A stretch of 64,000 nucleotides of DNA from Youhaiella tibetensis (GCF_008000755.1 NZ_CP041690.1:3700501-3764500); one strand, 5' to 3'; shown: positions 26,913-36,739, numbered from the stretch's first letter. A program made the numbers and translations. The notes: a model not told the origin generated them from the sequence alone.

Positions 26913-28640
26913 ATGGCATCTGCGGTCGAGACCCCTGACCACCCACGTCCCTGGCTGAGCCATTACCCGGAAGGGATAAGCTGGGAGCTCGATGCCGATT
27001 TCCAGCCGGTGCACGAGCAGGTCCTGGCGGCCTGCGCCCGCGAGCCCCTGGCGACGGCACTCGATTTCCTCGGCGGCACGATGAGCTTTGGCGAACTGGC
27101 CCGCTCGATCATCTCGCTTGCCGGCGCGCTCCAGAAGCAGTTCGGCGTCCGGAAGGGTGTGCGCGTGGCACTGATGCTCCCCAACACGCCCTTCTACGTC
27201 ATTTCCTATTATGCAGTGCTCCGTGCCGGCGGCACGGTCGTCAACTGCAACCCGCTCTATACCGTGCACGAGTTGGCCCACATCGCCTCGAACGCCAAGG
27301 CCGACCTGATGATCACGCTTGATCTCAAGCAGATCTTCGAAAAGGCCGAGGCCCTGGTCGAGGCGGGCCACGTCAAGTCGCTGGTCGTCTGCCACTTCCC
27401 CGAAGCGCTGCCGCTGGTCAAGCGCGCGCTCTTTTCCATCGCCAAGCGCCGCGACCTGGCCAATGTCGGCAAGTCGCGGGTCGCAGCCCAAATTACCCGC
27501 TTCGCAGAAATGCTGGCGCGCAGGGAAACGCCCGAACCGGTGATCATCGACAAGACCAAGGACATCGCCGTCCAGCAATATACCGGCGGCACCACCGGGC
27601 TCCCCAAAGGCGCCATGCTCACCCATGCCAATATCGCGGCCAACATGGCCCAGATCGACGCCTGGGGCTGCGGGTTGTTCTACCCGCCCTCAAAGGTCAT
27701 CGCCGTTCTGCCCTTCTTCCATATCTTCGCGATGACCGTGTGCATGAACGTGCCGCTGTGCAACGGCATCCAGGTGGTCATGCTGCCCCGCTTCGAGCTG
27801 AAGTCGCTGCTCGACATCTTCATGCGCACCAAGGCCAATATCCTGCCGGCGGTGCCGACCCTGCTCCAGGCCCTCGCCAAGGCCGACATCAAGGCCGAGC
27901 AGATCGCCAGCCTTGAGATCGCCATTTCCGGCGGCGCCGCGCTTCCCAATGAGGTCCGCTCCAAATTCGCCAGGATTTCACCGGCGCGACTAGCCGAGGG
28001 CTATGGGTTGACCGAGGCCTCTCCGGTCGTCTGCTGCGCCGCGCTCAAGGTGGCTTCCAAGCCGATGTCGATCGGCCTCCCCCTGCCCGGCACCGACCTG
28101 CGGTTCGTTGATGTCGATACCGGCAAGGCCGTCGGCATCGGCGAGCCCGGGGAACTTCAGGTCAGGGGCCCCCAGGTCATGGCCGGATATTTCGACGACG
28201 AGCAGTCCACGCGCGACGCCTTCATGGACGGCTGGCTGCGCACCGGCGACGTCGGCTATGTCGATGAGGACGGCTACGTCTTCCTCGTCGATCGCATCAA
28301 GGACCTCATCATCTCGTCCGGCTTCAACGTCTACCCGCGCAATATCGAGGAAGCGCTGATGGAACATGAGCTGGTGGACGAGGCCAATGTCATCGGCGTG
28401 CCGGACGACTATCGCGGCGAAGCGCCGGTGGCCTTCGTCAAGCTGGTCAGCGGCGCCTCGATCGGCGAGGCGGAGCTCAAGACCTTCATCTCGGCCAAGC
28501 TCAACAAGATGGAGATGCCGCGCGAGATCATCTTCAAGGATGCCTTGCCGAAAACCCTGATCGGAAAGCTCTCCAAGAAAGAGCTGCGGGAGGAATACAG
28601 CCAGAGGAAAGGGCAGCGCCGTGAACCGGCCAGAACCTGA
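26913..28640 (+). CDS. fadD: Long-chain-fatty-acid-CoA ligase
   Basis: This 575-residue AMP-forming enzyme activates fatty acids to acyl-CoA at the inner membrane. It has the P-loop motif YTGGTTGLPKGAMLTH, A5-type EGYGLTEASPVV, GWLRTGDVGYVDEDGYVFLVDRIKDLI and the C-terminal catalytic Lys in LPKTLIGKLSKKELR. A GGAGGAAG site precedes the ATG. It is divergent from fadE and overlaps the downstream MerR gene by 20 bases, so enzyme and regulator are made together. Confidence 0.95.
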   Translation: MASAVETPDHPRPWLSHYPEGISWELDADFQPVHEQVLAACAREPLATALDFLGGTMSFGELARSIISLAGALQKQFGVRKGVRVALMLPNTPFYVISYYAVLRAGGTVVNCNPLYTVHELAHIASNAKADLMITLDLKQIFEKAEALVEAGHVKSLVVCHFPEALPLVKRALFSIAKRRDLANVGKSRVAAQITRFAEMLARRETPEPVIIDKTKDIAVQQYTGGTTGLPKGAMLTHANIAANMAQIDAWGCGLFYPPSKVIAVLPFFHIFAMTVCMNVPLCNGIQVVMLPRFELKSLLDIFMRTKANILPAVPTLLQALAKADIKAEQIASLEIAISGGAALPNEVRSKFARISPARLAEGYGLTEASPVVCCAALKVASKPMSIGLPLPGTDLRFVDVDTGKAVGIGEPGELQVRGPQVMAGYFDDEQSTRDAFMDGWLRTGDVGYVDEDGYVFLVDRIKDLIISSGFNVYPRNIEEALMEHELVDEANVIGVPDDYRGEAPVAFVKLVSGASIGEAELKTFISAKLNKMEMPREIIFKDALPKTLIGKLSKKELREEYSQRKGQRREPART

Positions 28641-29010
28641 GAACCGCGACCTCTTCGCGATTGCCGACCTCGCCCGCGAGTTCGGCATCTCGACGCGCGC
28701 CATCCGCTTTTACGAAGCCAAGGGCCTGATCGCGCCCGAGCGCGTCGGCGCCACACGCGTCTTCCGTCGCCGCGACCGCGCCCGGCTGATCCTGATCCTG
28801 CGCGGCAAGCGTCTGGGCTTTTCGCTGCGGGAAATCTCGGATTATCTCGGCCTCTACGACGCCAACCGCACCCAGCAGGCCAACATGCTGGTCGAAAAGG
28901 TCGACGAACGCCTCAGGATGCTCGAACAGCAGCTCAGCGACATCCAGACCACGATCGCGGAGCTGCGCGAGATGCGCAAGCTGGCAGTGGGCGAGATGGA
29001 GAAGGCTTGA
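28621..29010 (+). CDS. liuR: LiuR-like MerR-family regulator
   Basis: This 129-residue regulator has a MerR DNA-binding domain (LFAIADLAREFGISTRAIRFYEAKGLIAPERVGATRVF), the LILRGKRLGFSLREISDYLGLYD stretch typical of LiuR, and a C-terminal coiled coil (about 80-125) without metal-binding Cys. LiuR proteins control branched-chain amino-acid and fatty-acid catabolism in proteobacteria. The start is GTG at 28621 after AGGAAAGGG, inside the end of fadD. The nearby boxes in the fadE/fadD intergenic region are its probable operators. The effector, perhaps an acyl-CoA, is not known from sequence. Confidence 0.8.
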   Translation: MNRPEPENRDLFAIADLAREFGISTRAIRFYEAKGLIAPERVGATRVFRRRDRARLILILRGKRLGFSLREISDYLGLYDANRTQQANMLVEKVDERLRMLEQQLSDIQTTIAELREMRKLAVGEMEKA

Positions 29011-29057
29011 AGGACTGAAGCGCAGGGAAGCGGCACAGACGCACTCCTGGTGCGCTA

Positions 29058-29363
29058 CTAGCGCCCCTTGCGGTTCTTCACATTGCTCGTCATCGGGCTT
29101 GGCTTTTTCGGCTTCTTCCACCCCTTTGGCGGCTCAGCCACGGGAATGTGCGTGCCCAGCCCCATCGCGCCCGGCGGCGGCTGGCTGACCACCGTGGCGG
29201 CAGGCCCGTCATTCGGGTCCTCGGCCTGGCGCGGCGCCTTGCCCGAAAGCGCATCGATCTCGTTGCGCAGCCTGGCGGCCAGCTCGAAATCGAGGTTGGC
29301 GGCAGCCTCCTGCATCTGCTTTTCGAGTTCGACGATCTTCCTGTGGACAGACTGGAGCGACAT
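29058..29363 (-). CDS. Small UvrB/UvrC-motif protein
   Basis: This 101-residue protein opens with a UVR domain (VELEKQMQEAAANLDFELAARLRNEIDAL, residues about 11-40), the helical hairpin by which UvrB and UvrC interact. A flexible Pro/Gly region ends in a basic tail (PKGWKKPKKP and NRKGR). It lacks any helicase or nuclease domain, so it is not UvrB itself. Its ATG is eight bases after the ligase TAG, and the stop is part of its AGGAGGA ribosome-binding site, making it the third gene of a DNA-repair operon. A role in recruiting repair partners is inferred. Confidence 0.75.
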   Translation of the reverse strand: MSLQSVHRKIVELEKQMQEAAANLDFELAARLRNEIDALSGKAPRQAEDPNDGPAATVVSQPPPGAMGLGTHIPVAEPPKGWKKPKKPSPMTSNVKNRKGR

Positions 29364-29371
29364 GGCTCCTC

Positions 29372-30949
29372 CTAGCTGGCATTGACGAAGACCATCATGT
29401 CCTCGAGCGTTGCGGCCTCGTTCATGGGCTTGTCCCAGCGAATGCGGTTGATGCGCGGAAAACGCAACGCCACCCCGGACTTGTGCCGGTTCGATTGTTG
29501 CGCCGAGTCGAAGGCGATTTCGAGAACCAGTTCCTTCTTCACCTCGCGTACCGGCCCGAAGGACTGCACCGTATTAGCGCGCACCCAGCGGTCGAGCTGT
29601 TTCAGTTCCTCGTCGGTGAAGCCGAAATAGGCCTTGCCGATCGGCACGATCTCGTTGCCCTTCCATACCCCGAAAGTGAAGTCCGAATAGAAGGAGGAGC
29701 GCTTGCCATGCCCGCGCTGGGCATACATCAGCACGGCATCCACGACATTGGGGTCGCGCTTCCACTTGTACCAGTACCCCTTGGGACGGCCAGGTATGTA
29801 GGGCGCCGCGCGCAGCTTGACCATGACGCCTTCGTGTCCGTGCTCGTCGGCACCGCGCCGCCGCAGCTCGGCCAGTTCCTCCCAGGTCTCGAAGCCCAGG
29901 ACCGGCGAGAGGTCGAGCCGGGTCTGGGGATTGCCGGCGAACCATTCCTCCAGGTGGCTGCGCCGCTCGGTCCAGGCCAAAGCCCGGATGTCTTCGCTGC
30001 CGTCGAACAGCATGTCGTAGACCCGGATGAAGGCGGGGAATTCGCTCAGATGCTTGCCGATGGCGACCTTGCGGTTGAGGCGCTGCTGCAGGTCGTTGAA
30101 CGAGGCCGGCTCGAAATCGTGGCCCACGAGAAGCTCGCCATCGAGTACCGCCTCCCCGAAGACATTGTCCACGATATCGGGGAAGGCCTCGGCGATGTCA
30201 TCGCCCGTGCGCGAGAACAGCGACACCCGTCCGCGCGACATGATGAGTTGCACGCGTATGCCGTCCCACTTCCACTCCGCGGCGAAATCGGCGGGCGCCA
30301 GCTTGCCGATATCCTTTTCCTCGTCGATCGGGTTGGAGAGCATCAGCGGGTGGAAGCGCGCCGCATGGTCGATGTCGGGCCGCCCGGCCTTGCCGTCGAG
30401 CCAGGCGAAGAGCTCGCTATAGGGCAAGGTGATACCGTGCCACACCTCCTCGATCTCTTGGAGATCCTTGCCGCTCATCTGCGCCAGTGCCGTCTTGGCG
30501 AGGCGTGCCGAAATGCCGATCCGCAAGGCACCCGTCGCCAGCTTCACCAGCGCCCAGCGCTCGTTGATTTCGGCGCGGGTAAGGAGCGAGGCGATGAGGG
30601 CCGGCAGCTCGCTTTTGGAGGTGGTGTTGAAAAGTTCGATGAGGTCGGTGAGGCTCGGCAGGTCTTCCGTGCCGCCATGATGGGGCCAGATGAGCGCGAT
30701 GGTCTCGCCCAAATCCCCGACATAGTCGTAGGAAAGCCCGAAGAGGTAAGGATCGACCTCGCGCAACACCACCTCGCGCAGCACCGCGGGCTTGACGTTC
30801 TTGAAGGTCAGGGCCCCGGTCAGCACGGCCAGCGCAAAGCCGCGATCGGGGTCCGGCGTCTCGCGGAAATAGTTGGTCAGCGCCTCGATCTTGCGATTGC
30901 GCGACGGGGTCAGGGCCAGAAGCTCGAGGAGCTGGGCGAACCGCTTCAT
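29372..30949 (-). CDS. ATP-dependent DNA ligase, damage-response type
   Basis: This 525-residue ligase has an N-terminal helical domain (1-190), the adenylation domain with the AMP-accepting Lys in AEWKWDGIRVQL, motif III-like FPAFIRVYDMLF, EGVMVKLRAAPY, WYKWKRDPN, and an OB domain (FGVWKGNEIVPIGKAYFGF). It matches the bacterial 'cisplatin damage response' ligase group that travels with an MBL-type exonuclease. The ATG at 30949 overlaps the exonuclease stop (ATGA); the 23-residue longer reading is unlikely. It seals nicks in repair rather than replication. Confidence 0.92.
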   Translation of the reverse strand: MKRFAQLLELLALTPSRNRKIEALTNYFRETPDPDRGFALAVLTGALTFKNVKPAVLREVVLREVDPYLFGLSYDYVGDLGETIALIWPHHGGTEDLPSLTDLIELFNTTSKSELPALIASLLTRAEINERWALVKLATGALRIGISARLAKTALAQMSGKDLQEIEEVWHGITLPYSELFAWLDGKAGRPDIDHAARFHPLMLSNPIDEEKDIGKLAPADFAAEWKWDGIRVQLIMSRGRVSLFSRTGDDIAEAFPDIVDNVFGEAVLDGELLVGHDFEPASFNDLQQRLNRKVAIGKHLSEFPAFIRVYDMLFDGSEDIRALAWTERRSHLEEWFAGNPQTRLDLSPVLGFETWEELAELRRRGADEHGHEGVMVKLRAAPYIPGRPKGYWYKWKRDPNVVDAVLMYAQRGHGKRSSFYSDFTFGVWKGNEIVPIGKAYFGFTDEELKQLDRWVRANTVQSFGPVREVKKELVLEIAFDSAQQSNRHKSGVALRFPRINRIRWDKPMNEAATLEDMMVFVNAS

Positions 30950-31944
30950 TCCTCTTCCCCGTTGTCTTCGAACCCCTGGATGTTGAGCGGCTCGGCCGTG
31001 AGGCCCTGCTGGCGGCAATAATAGACCAGCGCATCCTCTCGCCCATGCGTGACCCAGACCGTGCTGGCGCCAGTCTCGGCAATGGTCTGGCGCAATTCGT
31101 TCCAGTCCACGTGATCGGAAATGACCAGCGGCAGCTCGACCAGGCTCTGTCGCGCGCGCTGCTTGATGCTCATCCAGCCCGAAGCGAAGGCCAGCACCGG
31201 GTCGGCGAGACGTCTGCTCCAGCGGTCCTTCAAAGCCGAGGGCGGCGCGATGACGACCGCGCCCTCAAGTTCCGATTTCGGGGCATCGATGGCGAGGCGC
31301 AGCTCGCCCAGCGGCACGCCGCGCTCCTCGTAGAGTTCACACAGACGCACCATCGCCCCGTGAAGGTAGATCGGTGCCTCATACCCTGCCCCGCGCAGCA
31401 GCGAGATCACCCGCTGCGCCTTGCCCAGCGCGTAACAGCCGATGACGTGTGAGCGGTCGGCACTGTCGCGTAGCGAGCGCAGGAGGCGGGCTATCTCGAT
31501 CTCCGGCTCGGGGTGCTGGAAGACCGGCAGGCCGAACGTGGCCTCGGTGACGAGAAGATCGCAGGGCACCAGTTCGAATGGCTGGGCAGTGCGGTCGGGG
31601 TGGCGCTTATAGTCACCCGTGACCACGACACGCTGGCCCTGATGTTCGATCAGCACCTGGGCGCTGCCCAGGATATGCCCGGCGGGATAGAGGGTGATGC
31701 GCACGCCGTCGATATCGAGCGGCTCGCCATAGGCGAGCGCCTGGAAGGAGCCGGCGCAATCCTCCCCGTAGCGCACCTTCATGATGGCGATGGTATCGGC
31801 CGTTGCCAGCACCTTGCCGTGCCCGGACCGCGCATGGTCCGAATGGCCATGGGTGATGATGGCCCGATCCTTTGGACTGGCTGGATCGATGAAAGTGTCG
31901 ATCGCACGGATATGGAGGTTACGGTCGAGGATCGGGCTGGCCAT
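30946..31944 (-). CDS. Ligase-associated DNA damage response exonuclease (MBL fold)
   Basis: This 332-residue metallo-beta-lactamase-fold nuclease has the metal motif ITHGHSDHARSGH near residue 35, then YPAGHILGSAQVLIEH, VVTGDYKRH and the C-terminal WVTHGREDALVYYCRQQG, as in the SNM1/CPSF-like exonucleases paired with bacterial repair ligases. It is the first gene of the operon and is coupled to the ligase by a four-base overlap. In many genomes this pair occurs with an Lhr-like helicase and a PdeM-type phosphoesterase; neither is seen in this window. Confidence 0.92.
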   Translation of the reverse strand: MASPILDRNLHIRAIDTFIDPASPKDRAIITHGHSDHARSGHGKVLATADTIAIMKVRYGEDCAGSFQALAYGEPLDIDGVRITLYPAGHILGSAQVLIEHQGQRVVVTGDYKRHPDRTAQPFELVPCDLLVTEATFGLPVFQHPEPEIEIARLLRSLRDSADRSHVIGCYALGKAQRVISLLRGAGYEAPIYLHGAMVRLCELYEERGVPLGELRLAIDAPKSELEGAVVIAPPSALKDRWSRRLADPVLAFASGWMSIKQRARQSLVELPLVISDHVDWNELRQTIAETGASTVWVTHGREDALVYYCRQQGLTAEPLNIQGFEDNGEEE

Positions 31945-32127
31945 GGTTCATACTAACGCGAAATTCGCCTTCGCGTTCAGTCCCGTGAGGCTGGCCGCCC
32001 GCGATGGCGCTACCGCACTTCCCAAGCCGAGGAACCGGGGCCCTCCGACATCTCCAACCCGATGGAGCGGGGCAATGAGCCCCGGGAAGCACAAGGGTGG
32101 GAGTGCATCGCCTCGGGGAAGGCCCGC

Positions 32128-35040
32128 CTAGAGCACCCGCGTTACCGTCATGAACCCGCCGCGCTCGGCATTTGCCGCGCCGATGGCAGCCTCCGACCCA
32201 AGCACAGCGACATGCCCCTCCCTGGCGACCACTTCGAGCAGATCCGCCATGGCGCGGAAATCCTTCGCGGTCGTGCCCAGCACCTGCTCGCGGCGCGTCT
32301 GGCGCGCCTCGTCGGTATCCCCGGTCATGACGCGCACCATGGCCGAATACCCCTTGGCATCGGGCAGCATGTAGCGGTCGATAGTGCCGATCGTGCCGAT
32401 GATCGAGCGTGTGAGTTCGGTCTCCCCGATGGCCTGGCGCAGGAAGCTGGGCGTATTGTCGTAGACCGCCAGCGTCCCGAGAAGGTTCGGGTCGCGATAG
32501 GAGCTGAAGGCGAGGCTCCCGGTGAGGAAGTCGTAGCCGATGCTCGAGCCATAGGCACCGCCCAGCACGCGCACCTTGTCCCAGAGATAGGTGGTCTGGG
32601 TGTGGCGCAGCACGACCGCGATCGAGCCGGAATGGCTGTAGCCCAGGTCGAAGAGATTGGCGCCCTTGGCGACGTAGTTGACCTGCCCCGGGAAGGTGAA
32701 AGCCTCGTTGCGCGGCGTCAGAAGCGGAGACCACGCGCCAGTCGAGCCGGTTGAGACCGGCAGCCCCTTGAGGAAGGCTTCGAGTTCGGGCCGCGCCCCC
32801 TGCCAGATCGCCGCATCGGCGGTGATATTGGCGATGGCCGAGGCTCGAGCGAACAGCAGTTCGCGGATGCGCTCGAGCTTGGCCTGGACCGCGGGCCAGT
32901 CGTTCTGCACTTCATCGACCAGCTTGCGCAGGAAGAAGAGCTGGGTGATGCCGCCCATCTGCTCGGACGCCCAGTCTGCTTCCCGCAGCGCGGCGCTGAT
33001 GCGGCTGGACATGAGGCCCGACCCGGCTCCCGCCAGCCGCCCCTCGAAGCCGGCCTTGTTCTCGAGCACCATCTGCTTGATGCGCTCGTGGTTATCCAGG
33101 CGTGCCGTGTGGATGATGTCGGCCATGATGGCCAGCATCTCGGAGACCTTGTCGGGCACCGCCTTGCCGCGCATCACCAGGTAGGCGGCGGTGCCGCCAT
33201 CGACGCGCGAGGAAATCACCTGGCCCGGCGCGATGCCGCCGGTCGACCGGCCGATGCGCTGGGAGAGCGAGACGAAGTCCTGGTCCTTAGTGCCCGTCTG
33301 GAGCAGCGCTCGCGAGAAGATCGGCATGTAGGGCAGGAGATCCGCCGGCAGCACGCTCATGTCGAAGGCGAGATCGAGATAGAGGATGCCATTGGTGGCA
33401 AGATCGTGGGTCAGCACGCGCGTATCGGCGACCCGCTCTTCCTCGGTCGGGATGACCTTCCCTTCACGCGGCAGGTCGGCCAGTTGCAATGCCGGGAGCT
33501 TGGCCAGCGCCTCGGGAGCATCGATCGCCTCCTGCAGCGTCTTGAGTTCGTGCGTCTCAGCGATCGCCGCCTCGATGCCGGCATGGTCAAGCTCGGCCCG
33601 GTGTCCGGCCAGCCGCTCTTCCTCCTGGCGCGCCTCGCGCTGGCCCTGGCCGGGATCGGCCGTGAGGATGACCGTCGTGCGGTGCTGGTTTTCCAGCAGC
33701 AGGGTCTTGATCATATCCTCGAAGATCGGGCGACCGGCAGCGAGGTCCTGCTTTAGGGACGTGAAGGCTTCCTCGAAGGCCAGCGGGGTCAGAGGATCGT
33801 GGCCATGCAGCCAGGTGCGCATCGATCGCAGCATCAGCGAGATGCCGCGCGGCAGGCTGCCGGTATTGTTCTCGCGCAACGCGAACTCAATGGTGTTGAG
33901 CGAAGCCTCGATCTGGAGCGGATCGATGCCGCCCTCGGCCAGGGTCTTGAGGTTATCGAGGATCATCGGCTCGACCTTGGCCAGGTCGGCATCGGCAATG
34001 CCCTTGAGCCCAAACGTGGCGAAGGGCTGGAGGTAATCGTCCGAGAAGCCGCCCCCGGCAAAGCTCTCGCCGAGCCCGGAATCGGTCATGGCCTTGCGCA
34101 GCGGCGCGGCGGAGGTTCCCACCAGAACGTGCTCGAGGACATCGAGCGCCAGGCGCGCCTTGGGGTCGACGATCTCGTCGAGCATCCAGTTGACGGTCAC
34201 CATGCCGGTGCGCTTGCCCGGCTGTGGCTCGCCCGAGGCATAGGTGCGCTCGACGCGCCGCGGCTCGGCAAAGCGCGGCTGCGGGCTCACCTGGGAGGTG
34301 ACCGCCGCCTTGTCGAACTCGGAGAACACCGCATCGAGAATGTTGAGCCGTTCCTCCGGATCGTCGTCGCCATAGAAGAAGGCGCGGGTGTTGGACGGGT
34401 GGTAGAAGCGCTCGTGGAACGCCTTGAAGTCCTCGTAGGTGAGCTCAGGAATGACCTTGGGATCTCCCCCCGAACTCACGCCATAGGCGTTGTCCGGATA
34501 GATCGAGCGCTGCGAGACATCGCGCAGCACCGCCTCGGGCGAGGAATAGACGCCCTTCATCTCGTTGAAGACCACGCCCTTGTAGATGAGCGGCGCATTG
34601 CCGCCATCGAGCTCATAATGCCAGCCTTCCTGCTTGAAGGTGTCTTCCGAAATCAGCGGATGGAAGACGGCGTCGAGATAGACATCGACGAGGTTATAGA
34701 AGTCGCGCAGGTTCTGGCTGGCCACCGGATAGGCCGTCTTGTCCGGAAAGGTCATGGCGTTGAGGAAGGTGTGGAGCGAGCCCTTGAGCATCTCCACGAA
34801 CGGCTTCCTCACAGGATACTTGCGGCTGCCGCACAGCACCGAATGCTCGAGGATATGGGCCACGCCCGTCGAGTCGGATGGCGGCGTCTTGAGCGTGACA
34901 CCGAACACCTTGTTCTCGTCGTCGTTGATGAGTGAAAGCACTTCCGCCCCGGTCTTCTTGTGGCGGTAAAGACGCGCCAGCGAATTGACCTCGGGGATGG
35001 TCTGCTCCTGGAGCAGCTCGAAAGCATGGTGCTTCAACAT
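32128..35040 (-). CDS. M16C insulinase-family protease (PreP-like)
   Basis: This 970-residue protease has the inverted zinc motif HILEH at 62-66 (GVAHILEHSVLCGSRKYPVRKPF), with the distal ligand expected near GVVFNEMKGVYSS. The size and the four-domain layout with two halves joined by a helical linker match PreP/M16C peptidases, which degrade peptides up to about 65 residues inside a closed chamber. No signal peptide is visible. It is transcribed alone; 40 bases separate it from the upstream phosphoribosyltransferase. Bases 31945-32127 downstream hold a GC hairpin near 32068-32084 and a half copy of family A (ACAAGGGTGGGAG, 32091-32103). Confidence 0.93.
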   Translation of the reverse strand: MLKHHAFELLQEQTIPEVNSLARLYRHKKTGAEVLSLINDDENKVFGVTLKTPPSDSTGVAHILEHSVLCGSRKYPVRKPFVEMLKGSLHTFLNAMTFPDKTAYPVASQNLRDFYNLVDVYLDAVFHPLISEDTFKQEGWHYELDGGNAPLIYKGVVFNEMKGVYSSPEAVLRDVSQRSIYPDNAYGVSSGGDPKVIPELTYEDFKAFHERFYHPSNTRAFFYGDDDPEERLNILDAVFSEFDKAAVTSQVSPQPRFAEPRRVERTYASGEPQPGKRTGMVTVNWMLDEIVDPKARLALDVLEHVLVGTSAAPLRKAMTDSGLGESFAGGGFSDDYLQPFATFGLKGIADADLAKVEPMILDNLKTLAEGGIDPLQIEASLNTIEFALRENNTGSLPRGISLMLRSMRTWLHGHDPLTPLAFEEAFTSLKQDLAAGRPIFEDMIKTLLLENQHRTTVILTADPGQGQREARQEEERLAGHRAELDHAGIEAAIAETHELKTLQEAIDAPEALAKLPALQLADLPREGKVIPTEEERVADTRVLTHDLATNGILYLDLAFDMSVLPADLLPYMPIFSRALLQTGTKDQDFVSLSQRIGRSTGGIAPGQVISSRVDGGTAAYLVMRGKAVPDKVSEMLAIMADIIHTARLDNHERIKQMVLENKAGFEGRLAGAGSGLMSSRISAALREADWASEQMGGITQLFFLRKLVDEVQNDWPAVQAKLERIRELLFARASAIANITADAAIWQGARPELEAFLKGLPVSTGSTGAWSPLLTPRNEAFTFPGQVNYVAKGANLFDLGYSHSGSIAVVLRHTQTTYLWDKVRVLGGAYGSSIGYDFLTGSLAFSSYRDPNLLGTLAVYDNTPSFLRQAIGETELTRSIIGTIGTIDRYMLPDAKGYSAMVRVMTGDTDEARQTRREQVLGTTAKDFRAMADLLEVVAREGHVAVLGSEAAIGAANAERGGFMTVTRVL

Positions 35041-35082
35041 GATGGGGCTCTCAAAAACGCGAACGAAACCAAGATGTAGGGG

Positions 35083-35763
35083 CTAGGGCGCCGATCCGCC
35101 AGCCCTGTGCGCTCTTGCGGCAGCGAGGAGCGCGATCACTTCCTCGTCGCTCGTCTGGGGAAAGTGCACGTAATGCTCCCCCACCGAGCTGAAGGGCTGC
35201 GGGGTATCGAGGCAAACCACCGCATCGGCCAACGGCCGCAGCGACCTGAGCACATCGGCAGGCGCCACCGGCACGGCGAGGACCACCGCAGCGGCCCCCG
35301 AGGCGGAAAGCCCCTTGAGCGCGGCTCGCACAGTGCCGCCCGTGGCAATGCCGTCGTCCACGAGGATAACCGTGCGCCCCGTCAACGACGGCAAGGGACG
35401 GTCGCCCCGGTAAAGCGCGCGCCGACGCTCCATCTCGGCGATCTGGTGCATGCGCTCGGTTTCCAGATAGGCACCCGAAGGAGCAACCGCAGCCATCACA
35501 TCCTCGTTGAGCACCACCTGCGGCGGATCGCCCTCCACCAGTGCGCCGACGCCCAGTTCCTCGTAGCCCGGCGCGCCGATCTTGCGCACGATGAGGACGT
35601 CGAGTGGCGCTTCGAGCGCTTCGGCCACGGCGTACCCCACCGGAACGCCGCCGCGGGGCAGCGCCAGCACGATGGGGTGGCGGTCCTTGTAGCCCAGCAG
35701 GGCCCTGGCGAGTGCCGCCCCGGCAGCGCGGCGGTCCTGGAAGAGTCGACCGCCGGACGTCAT
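35083..35763 (-). CDS. Phosphoribosyltransferase-domain protein
   Basis: This 226-residue protein has the type I PRTase PRPP loop VILVDDGIATGGTVRAAL near residue 115 and the opening FQDRRAAGAALARAL...LALPRGGVPVGYAVAEAL typical of the family often found beside erythromycin esterase or dienelactone-hydrolase genes. The substrate is unknown and members are often annotated only as 'phosphoribosyltransferase'. The ATG at 35763 follows the aldo/keto reductase stop by one base; the longer frame would overlap that gene. The pair is an operon. Confidence 0.85.
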   Translation of the reverse strand: MTSGGRLFQDRRAAGAALARALLGYKDRHPIVLALPRGGVPVGYAVAEALEAPLDVLIVRKIGAPGYEELGVGALVEGDPPQVVLNEDVMAAVAPSGAYLETERMHQIAEMERRRALYRGDRPLPSLTGRTVILVDDGIATGGTVRAALKGLSASGAAAVVLAVPVAPADVLRSLRPLADAVVCLDTPQPFSSVGEHYVHFPQTSDEEVIALLAAARAHRAGGSAP

Positions 35764-35764
35764 C

Positions 35765-36739
35765 TCAGATCTGCCCGCGCACGTTCGGGCGCACCTTTTC
35801 GATATACCACCCGGCCAGCTGCTCGTGGAGCTCGCGCGACAGTGGCGGACGCGCCGCGGCGGCGACATTGTCGATCAACTGCTCGGACTTGGAGACGCCG
35901 GCGATGACGGTGGAAATGGGGGCGTAGTCGAGGATCCAGCGCAGCGCCATCTGCGCCATGGTCCAGCCCTGCGGCACGAAATGCTTGAGCTCGTCCGCCA
36001 ACGCCACGCCGGTCTCGAAGGGCAGCCCCGAAAAGGTCTCCCCGACATTGAACGCCTGTCCGTCGCGATTGTAGTAGCGGTGATCCTGGGCGGCGAAATG
36101 CGTCGCCAGCCCGAACTTGCCCGAGAGCAGTCCGCTGGCCAGCGGCAGGCGCACGATGATGCCGACGTCGCGGTCGCGTGCCGCCGGCAGCAATTCCTTG
36201 GCGGCATCCTGCCGGAAGATGTTGAAGATGATCTGGAGGGTGGAAACGCCCGGATGCTGGAGGCAGATCAAGCCCTCCTCGACCGTCTCCACGCTGGCCC
36301 CATAGAACCTGAAAAGGCCCTCGGCCTGCAATTCGTCCATCCAGCCGAAGACATCGCCCTGCCGCATCACTTCGGTCGGGATGGTGTGGAGCTGGACGAG
36401 ATCGAGCACCTCGACGCCCAGCCGCCGCGCCGAACCGGCCAGGCTCTCCTTGATCGCCTGCTTGGAGTATTTGTCCGGATAGAGCGTGCCCGAACGGCCG
36501 ACCTTGGTGGCGACCGTCACCCCCGCCTTCGCCGGGAAACTGCGCACCCGGCTCTCGGAAAGCCCGGAACCGTAGACGTCCGCCGTATCCCAGAAATTGA
36601 CGCCCAGCGCATTGGCCTTGGCCATGATCTCGGTCGCCATGTCATCGGACATGGGTCCGAAATCGCCGCCCAATTGCCAGAGCCCCAGCCCGATCTCGGA
36701 AACTTCGAAGCCGGTCTTACCCAAGCGGCGCTGCTGCAT
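35765..36739 (-). CDS. Aldo/keto reductase
   Basis: This 324-residue TIM-barrel NADPH-dependent oxidoreductase shows the catalytic tetrad pattern: Asp and Tyr in FWDTADVYGSG, Lys in VATKVGR and His in LVQLHTIP. The C-terminal cofactor motif PISTVIAGVSKSEQLIDNVAAA is present. It resembles the YajO/IolS group, with activity on small aldehydes or ketones. The ATG follows an AGAGGAACG site. It is the first gene of a pair with the phosphoribosyltransferase. The physiological substrate is unknown. Confidence 0.92.
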   Translation of the reverse strand: MQQRRLGKTGFEVSEIGLGLWQLGGDFGPMSDDMATEIMAKANALGVNFWDTADVYGSGLSESRVRSFPAKAGVTVATKVGRSGTLYPDKYSKQAIKESLAGSARRLGVEVLDLVQLHTIPTEVMRQGDVFGWMDELQAEGLFRFYGASVETVEEGLICLQHPGVSTLQIIFNIFRQDAAKELLPAARDRDVGIIVRLPLASGLLSGKFGLATHFAAQDHRYYNRDGQAFNVGETFSGLPFETGVALADELKHFVPQGWTMAQMALRWILDYAPISTVIAGVSKSEQLIDNVAAAARPPLSRELHEQLAGWYIEKVRPNVRGQI

